From Mortierella alpina (taxonomy: Eukaryota; Mortierellomycota; Mortierellomycetes; Mortierellales; Mortierellaceae): 64,000 bases of DNA. Of the stretch, positions 56,787 through 64,000 are shown piece after piece; position 1 is the first letter of the stretch, and every line of letters starts with the position of its first letter. The notes beneath the pieces were generated by a model that saw only the letters and a program-made list of their open reading frames with translations, was not told where the DNA came from and did not search any database. Location: the NCBI GenBank assembly GCA_029449245.1, contig JANATF010000003.1, positions 992,001 through 1,056,000 of the forward strand. Reading direction: 5' to 3'. Made by a program: the position numbers and the translations under genes.

Positions 56787-58469
56787 TCAGCCCTCAAGTA
56801 TGTGGTGTGCATCTCGCCCTTGGATCCATGGCTTGATTCCTTGTTTGCTTTCAAAGTCGCCTTTCTTCACGCCGCCGATGATGCCCTTGTGGAAGTCTTC
56901 AATAGTAAAGCTGAAGGTATTGCCAGGGTTATTGGATCGTTCCAGTAAATAGTCCCAATGGACTTCATCAGCAATCATCTTTTCGTAAGCGTTGATTCGG
57001 GGGCTGAGCACCTCGGGATTGAAGACTTCGTCGACGATACCGAGAAGGATCTGCTCGAAGCGCGCATTGATTTCTTGGTCCTTAAAAATGAGCTTGGTGA
57101 CCAAGGGGTGATCTTTGCCTGGCCTGGCCAATCTGCCCTTGGCGAACTTTTTGTAACGGGTCAGCACGTCAGGGAGATTACCGTCGCTGAAGGTCGAGTC
57201 AAAGTCTGTGGGGATGAACTTCCACTTGGCCTCGGTCGGGTTGTAGTACATGAAGAAGTTGTTGCCCGAATACCAACAACCGTCCCAATTACCTCCTAGA
57301 TACTCCATCGCCATACATCGCAGGAAGCCATCCAGATCTAAGCGCGAGTTCCAGAAGTCTACACCACCCGGCAGTATAGGGTCGCGATTGTGGAGATCCT
57401 GGAGGAACAGGATCAGCTGGGCCAATGGGTCATTCGTCGGGTTCGCTCCCACGTTCTGATTCTCGTAGACAGTTTTGTTGTAGTCTGTGGTCTTGGACCC
57501 GGCAAACTGCAAAGTGGCCTCGTCCTCGGCAGGTATAGGACGCGTATCGCACAACTTATAAAGCGAGCCTAGCTGCACTGGCTGAATGTTGCCATGGTGC
57601 ATGGTCCCTCGCAGGAATGGCGGCTCAATATCTTCCACCATTAGGTAGAAGCCATAGGGCTTCCCGTTGACATAAACGCGGACCCATGCTCCTTGCGCAG
57701 TTCTGACGCCGATCGCGTTCAAGATGTCGATGTAAAGTTTCTCACGGATCATGGTGGGATCAGAAACCCCGGATCGCACCTTGATGATCGGGCGATCAAA
57801 GAAAGTGTCTCCATTGTCAAATTTGATTCTAAGCGACAACTTCTTGAAGTGCCTTGAGTCGCGGCCGGAGACCTTCAGCTTGACTTTACGGACGCTGTAC
57901 ACCGTGTCGGCACTGATGAACCGGAAACCCGCATTGATGGCTCTTTCCTCTAGAGGATGGGACACCATGTCTGCAAACTCATCTGGGTTGGGCGTCAAAT
58001 GGATCGTCGCAATCTGGGAATGATCAAAGGCCGTTGAAGGCTTGGGACGGACATCGGCAAAAACTTGAGGAAGCTTTGGCAAGGTTGTTCGGGTCATCTG
58101 GCGCAGAAAGAACTCGTTGTTCGTGCTTTTGGCACTTCCGTTTTGGAAGGATCTTAAAAAGGGCTCTTGTGCTAGTAGAGTGCCTTGTTCTGAAAGCTTG
58201 ACATACTGGTAGCCGGATGCCGCGGAGGCGCGCGGGGCGATACCGGACCACAATGGGAAGGTGTCAGGCGAGGTACTAAGCGTTGTGATTTCGCCATTGA
58301 TCAGGACACCAAACGACCCGGCGTCGGTGTCAGGGAATCCCACAACGTTGTAGGTAACTGTACGAAATTTGGATGAGCATGGGCAATGGATCTCTCGTTT
58401 GAGTTCGCTTCAAGTATTGACGAGCTATTCATGCTTACCATCTGTTAGATCGCTGGATACCAAGTCCAT
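56787..58469 (-). CDS. CotH-family protein kinase-like protein
   Basis: Two exons, 58439-58469 and 56787-58357 (donor ATG/GTAAGC, acceptor TACAG), joined in frame to about 533 aa. The N-terminus VTYNVVGFPDTDAGSFGVLING is the usual CotH start. The central domain has VRVYVNGKPYGFYLMVEDIE, then DLDGFLRCMAMEYLGGNWDG and WKFIPTDFDSTFSDG, the kinase-like fold with its Asp-Phe-Asp metal site. CotH proteins are spore-coat kinases in bacteria and abundant surface or secreted proteins in early-diverging fungi. The first exon codes only MDLVSSDLTD, and no signal peptide is visible, although just before it another frame reads like one (FLLFASILSLALW). A further upstream exon or a lost signal is possible. 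Confidence 0.85.
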
Positions 58470-59408
58470 AATGCCAGGGATAAGATGGAAGCGAATAAAA
58501 GGAAAGTTGGTGCTTGTGTGGCGCGAAGTACGGGATGAATTAAGCCCTTGAAAAGCGTGCGAGCGGTGCACATTTATATTGTGCACAGAAGGCGTTGAGG
58601 GATCAGCTCTCTCGACGAGTGGTGACGGCTAGAGCGCCACAAATGAACATGGAAAATCTCGAGCCTGGACACGGACTGTATGTTCCAGTCATGCGATTCG
58701 CGAGGTGACCTGGTGGTCTGGGCACGACTCAATTAAAAGCTTTTAATCTCGGCACAAGCTGCATGCCAACAGCCGCAACGTTTGGTAAGTGGTGTGCGAA
58801 ACAAATTTCTCACAGTTGCGGCTGTGCAGCCTGGACAGACATATTTCACCAATTCCCACGGCGGCGGCTGTGTGGCCTGCAAATCAAAGAACGAACTGTG
58901 AGAAGTTGCGAACTTAAACAGTCCGTGTCCAGGCATCACAGCCACAAAAACTGATCACCAGGGATGATGTTTCAGTCGTGGGAATCAAGAGGCGGGTCTG
59001 GGCACAACTGTGGAAAAAGCTTGGACTGTGGCTAATCTAATGCCCTCCACTGCGCATCATGGTCACTCTTATGAAATGTGTTCGTCTCAGATGTTGTGCA
59101 ACCGAATCTAGATCATGATTTAAGTTTTCTCATGCAGCATATTTTTTCTTGCTTTTCCGCACATTGGTAAGATTTTTTTGGTAAATAGTTGTGGCAAAGT
59201 AATTGAAGAGGACGAACGGACGAAAGGAGAGGTAGAATGAAAAAGACTTACTTATCATAGCTGACCTCTTGTGGAGGCATGAACCATCAGAGACACCATG
59301 GCCCGATACAACCGCCTCCAATATTAGGGAGCTATGTGTCATTGTGGAGCATTTATCTGTATGAGCTCAAAGCCAACCTAGCATCCCTACACCTTTTATT
59401 AAACTATC
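58470..59408. repeat. Repeat-containing intergenic region
   Basis: CCTGGACACGGACTG near 58674, its reverse complement near 58920, GTCTGGGCAC near 58719 and 58999, and TTTCAGTCGTGGGAA near 58970. No gene recognised. Confidence 0.65.
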
Positions 59409-61156
59409 TTAGTCGCTTCCCGTCCTCTTGGTCAACTGCGAACTATACAGACTCAGAGGGTTGATCATGGAACCATGTGCTATGGAAGCAGTCTGAATAC
59501 CCATCTCTTGGCCATCAGGATGGTCATCGAGTTCACCTTTAAAGCCAATGAGCCAATTCTTGGTACCAGGCGCATCCCAAATGATGCCCTTCTTGGCTGT
59601 ACAGTTGTATAAACCTGATATACACCTAGAAGATAAAAATCATTGTCAATACGCAGTCAAAAATGGTAAGAATCTCAGTATGCATTCTCACTACGATGCC
59701 TACCAGCCCAGCCCTGTCCAGTTCCCATTAAGCCGCGGTTTCGAACGTTGAGCGTGTTGCAGATAATATTGTCATATAGCGTGCCCATCGCCCATCGTTC
59801 ATGGGGTCCTGTGTCATTATTGGCATTTCCCTTCGATTCCACAAACGCGTTTGGTCCTATGTGTATTGATGGGAACAATTTAATGAATGGTTTGTCCAGT
59901 CATCTCAGAACTCGTAAGTTCTCAGTGAGCTTACCGCAGACTCGTCCCAATGTTATGAAATCATGGCGGGCACCGTCAGCAAAGCATTTTCTTACTAGGC
60001 CCATTTGACCACTCAGATTGAATACGTAGCGGCGGCGGCCTTCATCGGGGTCAGAGATTGGCTCTCGCACGGAGCAATCTTGAATGGTGATGTATCTGGA
60101 CCAAGTGGAGGCAAAAATGCCACAGGCGAAATGCTTCGCAGTAACATCTGCCACCCAGCCATTGCGGAAGTTATCCAGTACAACGGCATACCACGCATGA
60201 TCCTCATCTTTTTCATTGCCGTCCTTGTGATCGCTCATCAAGAGCATGTTCTCTAAGCCCACATCAGAGATTATTTTCTCCTTGTACTGGAGCTTGAATA
60301 CGGCTGCTGGTGGATAACAAGCGTCCAAACTCATGACCATAGGGATATCGATTTCAATGGACTTTGCGTGCGAATCAATTCCTATAATTCTTCTTTCAAA
60401 GCGAAATGTGTACCCCTCTGGCTCCCATTGCAACTCACCCATGCCAGTTTTGTCCATGCCAATTGATTTTATTCATTCTTCTGTTGCAGGACGTGCGATC
60501 TATGGTGTGAGGGACTCGAGTTAGACATATACTCTCCAAGGACACAACCGAAAACACGGAATACTTACCACAATACGATCACCAATTTTGAAACTTGCGG
60601 TACTTTCCACTGGTATGTGAATCTCGTTTACGGGGATGTCTACGCCTTTTCGTGTATACGTGTCCGGTGGGCTTGGGATTTGGTATCCATTCTTGGGCAT
60701 CATGGCTTCATCAGCATACCCGTCGTTTCGCTGGTGCTCTTCCAAAAACTCCGCGCTGCCGTTTTCCGACTTCAGCATGCCGTTCATCAAAATAAAATCT
60801 CTCTGGATCTCGCCAGTGGCTTTCACAGTCGTTCCCCCTGCACTCTGTCCTTCACCTCTCAGAACTACACCGGAGGAATGAAGAACCAGCGCACCAGCTA
60901 CACGATACACACCAGCCTTTAGTAACACAGCTCCCCGGACCTTAACGCCATCGTCGCCCACAGGCGTTGGATCCATTCCAGACACCTTGTCGATAGCTTC
61001 CTGAATCCTCGCAGTGTCATCAGCATTATTTGAGGAAGGTAATATGGTCGCGCGCACTGGAACTTGCGGGATCGCAACATGACCCTCTCTGTAGCCCACG
61101 CGGGAGAAGTCTGGAAGGTCGTGGATTCCTAAACTAGAGAGTTCGGTAACTGTCAT
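59409..61156 (-). pseudogene. Pectate-lyase-fold (right-handed beta-helix) protein gene with in-frame stop
   Basis: Four exons fit in phase: 60569-61156, 59935-60499, 59704-59856 and 59409-59614 (504 codons). Start MTVTELSSLGIHDLP, no signal peptide. NADDTARIQEAIDKV is the usual start of pectate-lyase-3-type helices, followed by GAVLLKAGVYRVAG, VVLRGEGQSAGGTTV, NDTGPHERWAMGTLYDNI and GQGWAG. Codon 205 is TGA (60473-60475) between RPATEE and IKSIGMDK, where a Trp codon would fit. A different acceptor (just before LQWEPEGY, in phase) would skip the stop at the cost of 22 residues. So it is either a pseudogene or rescued by splicing. Substrate unknown; polysaccharide binding or cleavage is likely. 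Confidence 0.7.
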
Positions 61157-62066
61157 TGAAACTAATCAAAATGTGGTTGAAAAAGGGAGCGGCAGAGATA
61201 AAGTAGCATGAGCAAATGTTTGTGTGAAAAGTGGATGTATTTGCAGTGAGGGCTCCAGGTAAGCCTATCCACTTTATATACAGCGATTGTGTCGGTCAGA
61301 ATCGTACAACTAACATGCGAACAGTCAATGAGTCATAGCTTATTCGATGCAGCTGGATAATAGATGCTGTATGGAATATTCAGTCGTGGGAATCTCACGG
61401 AATATTTCAACATGCTACTTGTCAGGACGTCAAATGGTCAAAATGGTCTGGACGCCGCGTTTAATTTTAAAAGATCTTGCCATATGGAATGTTTCAGCAA
61501 CGTGGCTTGGGCACAGCCTAAAATGGTCTGAGCGCAGTGGGTTGCTGTCAGCAATCGTTGGCTGCAGTTTCAGGGCAAGGTCCAGACGCGAGTTTGTGTG
61601 ATCCAATGTGGCCCGGTCCCACTGACCTGCAGTGGTCGCTACGCTCTAGAATGAAAATTTTAGGCACGAAAGCGTTGTTTTGTTCTTGCAGGAACGTTTC
61701 ACAAATTCACACAGCCACGGGGAGAAGAGTAAATATGCTGCGCCCAGAGGCGCCCAGACCATCATGTTGGATCAACCTAACGCCAGACCTGACTGCCACT
61801 ATGAGAATGGGGGATTCAGGTCGACTCTTCTTAGCAATGGCCAACATTAATATTAGTTTTCTATGCATTGACAACGCTGGTCTAGGCCACACAGCCACTC
61901 ACTTTTGCTCGCGGCCTGGGCACCACTGTTTCAGGTTTTATATGCAGAGTGGAATTCTTATGAGTTGGACTCGTGGGAACTCCCGCACTCAGCTCAACAT
62001 TCTCCTTATATAAAGCAAACCCGCCTCATCTCTTCTCATCTTTTCATCGATCTTGTCCAGTCAATC
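61157..62066. repeat. Repeat-containing intergenic region upstream of RNase T2
   Basis: Contains ATTCAGTCGTGGGAA near 61377, GCCTGGGCACCACTGTTTCAG near 61912, and 61575-61685, which is repeated before the RNase T2 relic. The last 100 bases should be the RNase T2 promoter. No other gene recognised. Confidence 0.6.
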
Positions 62067-62810
62067 ATGATATTCCTAGCCACCACTATCGTACTGGGTT
62101 GTGCTTTCTCGAAGGCTATATCAGCCCTCCCCGCCGGCCCTTTGATGCAAGATACATGTCCCCGCGATGTCCTTAGCTGCTCCGATGAATCCCAACACGC
62201 AGATACGTGCTGCGTGCCCAAGTACGGTCTAGTCGTTTTGTCCCAACAATGGCATCCGCAAATGGGGCCCATGGAAGAGTTCACTTTACATGGTCTCTGG
62301 CCGGATGATTGCGACGGCAATTTCGTGGGGCATTGCGATCAATCCCGCGAGCGCAGTGATGTGGAAGGAGGGCTGACTGACATTTACGACGATATGAAGA
62401 AGTACTGGCCATCATTCAAACCCACACCACAGCACCCCGACAACAAACACTTCTGGACCTATGAGTGGAACAAGCACGGAACTTGTGTCTCGACTCTGGA
62501 GCCTGGATGCGGTTATGATGGCGACCAGGATCTGCTTGCATACTTCAACAAAACTTTGGCACTCCGTAAGCAATATAACATTTACAAGGCCCTAGAGAAG
62601 GCCGGTATCAAACCCAGACCAAGCTTTGATAGCCCCAGGGATCCCAAAGAGAATGAAAAGTACTCCGTTGATGCTATACTCGCTGCTATTAAGGATGAAT
62701 GGAATGTTGAGGCTGCCGTTAATTGCAAGACAGGATATCCATTGGAGGTAAATGGTGTAATTCTTTTTGCCATCGGATACATGGCTGAAAACTTTACTGA
62801 TCGTGGATGA
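62067..62810 (+). CDS. Secreted ribonuclease T2
   Basis: 247 aa, intronless, start at 62067 with signal peptide MIFLATTIVLGCAFSKAISA. Both catalytic segments are intact: FTLHGLWPDDCDG (first His) and FWTYEWNKHGTC (Glu, Lys and second His). Paired cysteines fit the conserved disulfides. RNase T2 enzymes cut single-stranded RNA outside the cell or in vacuoles, usually for phosphate and nucleotide recovery. A decayed duplicate lies at 53030-53842 in the same orientation. Confidence 0.93.
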   Translation: MIFLATTIVLGCAFSKAISALPAGPLMQDTCPRDVLSCSDESQHADTCCVPKYGLVVLSQQWHPQMGPMEEFTLHGLWPDDCDGNFVGHCDQSRERSDVEGGLTDIYDDMKKYWPSFKPTPQHPDNKHFWTYEWNKHGTCVSTLEPGCGYDGDQDLLAYFNKTLALRKQYNIYKALEKAGIKPRPSFDSPRDPKENEKYSVDAILAAIKDEWNVEAAVNCKTGYPLEVNGVILFAIGYMAENFTDRG

Positions 62811-63765
62811 AAACTTTATTGATCGTGCAAAATAGATTCATCTCTTTTTCAATGTGAGAAACAAGGACACTTATGAACTCACCGATGCGATCCCGTCCCG
62901 AGAGGACTGCCCCCGCACGAGAAAGGTGGTATTTTGGGAAAAGCAACCGCTTCAGGAGAGGGGTGGTTGATGAGGCTATGTTGCGATAGAGCGCGAAATA
63001 AAAGTTAATATAAACTGGAGCAGCCTTGGAGCATTTGCCGTCCTTCATGCAGGGCGAGCTTGGGTTGTGAGCGCGACAGGGTTCCATGAATCAAGCATTT
63101 GGTGATAGTGTCGTAGAGGTCGCCATGTTCCTGTGCATCCGTCGTGAATCTAGGCAGTTACTGGAAGACCCAGCGCTGCCTTGCTTCTCGCATCGGCGTC
63201 TCATTGTCTCGGTGACTTCAATCAGGTGCGCAATCTCTTGGTCTCTGTCCTATAGCTCATCAAGGAGAACAGTAATAAATAATGCCACACCTTTGAAGAT
63301 TCGCGCGAAAGTGTTTCTGGTTGGACTTCACAAATGTAAGACGTTGTGCCTCGATTTTGACATACTTTGGATGTGGAAGTCCAAGAGACAAAGAGTGTCC
63401 AGAGTCTGGCTTTCGGAAGCAGGGCTGAGATTTCTTGATTTTCGTCGCTGTGAGGTTGGAACAACGGTGTCGCATAGTTGGCTTTTGTGTCCTATACATT
63501 GCCAGATAATAGCGCGACTCCTCGGCGGTGGTGCCTGGAGTCACTGGGTCGGTCATTGAGAATCCTCATGCTAAGAATGGGCGTATCCAGATCAGAATTG
63601 AGTTGGTTCGAAACGTCGACAGAACTGCAATTTCCGATGTTGTTGTGGGCGTTGAACTTACTGTGAGATACAGCCAGGTACATACATATGAGTGAGTCGT
63701 CACTAATGGTCATTTTTTATGAAAAGTATTGTGCTGCTGCTGTTGTTGATGTTGTTGTCTACGCA
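62811..63765. other. 3' flank and intergenic, no firm gene
   Basis: 62811-62966 matches the flank of the RNase T2 relic; 62967-63006 joins the two ends of the Sel1 fragment found at 54330. On the minus strand two frames (63492-63713 and 63260-63556) read like one protein with a shift between them, but no family is recognised. Confidence 0.5.
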
Positions 63766-63999
63766 TTAACGACGTCGTCCGTTCGCTCCGCTCTGCGACC
63801 TTGGTAACTCGTGTGCGACGGCTTCACGAACATCCTCACTCTCCTCATCGCTGCTATCTCCGCCTTCAAGCAATCTCCTGCCTTCTCTCAGCCGCCTCCT
63901 GTTGGCCGAAGACGGTCTGCTACCGCCCTGTCCACTACGCAGCGACCAGCCCAACGACCCCAGACTGAAACTGGCGCTCTTTTCGCTCTGAATCGACGA
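63766..63999 (-). CDS. C-terminal end of an unrecognised protein (5' part outside window)
   Basis: The minus strand is open from the right edge to the stop at 63766-63768 (77 codons). The text is Arg/Ser/Gly-rich with an acidic patch (GGDSSDEESEDV) and ends in NGRRR, typical of a disordered tail. No domain is visible. Confidence 0.5.
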   Translation of the reverse strand, partial: SSIQSEKSASFSLGSLGWSLRSGQGGSRPSSANRRRLREGRRLLEGGDSSDEESEDVREAVAHELPRSQSGANGRRR

Positions 64000-64000
64000 C

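Noticed and set aside
1-64000. tRNA or rRNA genes
   Set aside because: By eye I found no sequence combining an intact B-box-like T arm with a matching acceptor stem. A covariance-model scan would be needed to exclude them fully.

Overview
The window is eukaryotic, from a filamentous fungus. Genes have short GT-AG introns (about 60-135 bp) with GTAAGT-like donors, and both strands carry nuclear housekeeping genes. The best fit is an early-diverging fungus of the Mortierella group (Mortierellaceae). Reasons for this inference are a bacterial-style NRPS ending in a thioesterase, Fanzor/TnpB-like elements, a CotH-family protein and a protealysin-type M4 peptidase. There is no rRNA or marker gene to prove the taxon.

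1-12.4 kb is ordinary genome. It holds the 3' end of an IMP 5'-nucleotidase gene (ISN1), a secreted protein with a PPKV-repeat tail, a Cys-rich ER protein ending in KDEL, a single-pass membrane protein, a five-exon ATP synthase subunit h gene (ATP14), a small hydrophobic-tailed protein and a VTT/DedA (TVP38/TMEM64-like) membrane protein. Next, 12.37-13.38 kb holds hairpins around the 3' end of a Fanzor-like nuclease gene.

14.9-28.5 kb is one seven-exon NRPS gene (about 4,337 aa): half C, A1-T1, C2-A2-T2, C3-A3-T3, C4-A4-T4-TE. All four A domains carry a phase-1 intron at the same place, so the repeated unit already had the intron when it was multiplied. A1 has lost the conserved Asp of its amino-acid pocket.

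28.5-32.8 kb is sparse: a hexanucleotide microsatellite, a small secreted protein and relic repeats. 32.8-41.9 kb holds the repair nuclease RAD2/XPG on the minus strand, a divergently transcribed coiled-coil protein and a leucine-rich-repeat-like protein with an Asn-Asn-Ser tract.

42-63 kb is an accessory, repeat-rich stretch. It contains a long but truncated and frameshifted Fanzor-like gene (42.0-45.8 kb), a frameshifted F-box gene, minisatellites, an intact M4 peptidase beside a gutted second copy, an RNase T2 gene plus a decayed duplicate, a CotH gene, and a pectate-lyase-fold gene with an in-frame stop. Short dispersed repeats related to GCCTGGACACGGACTG are scattered through it. The last 235 bases hold the C-terminal end of an unrecognised minus-strand gene.
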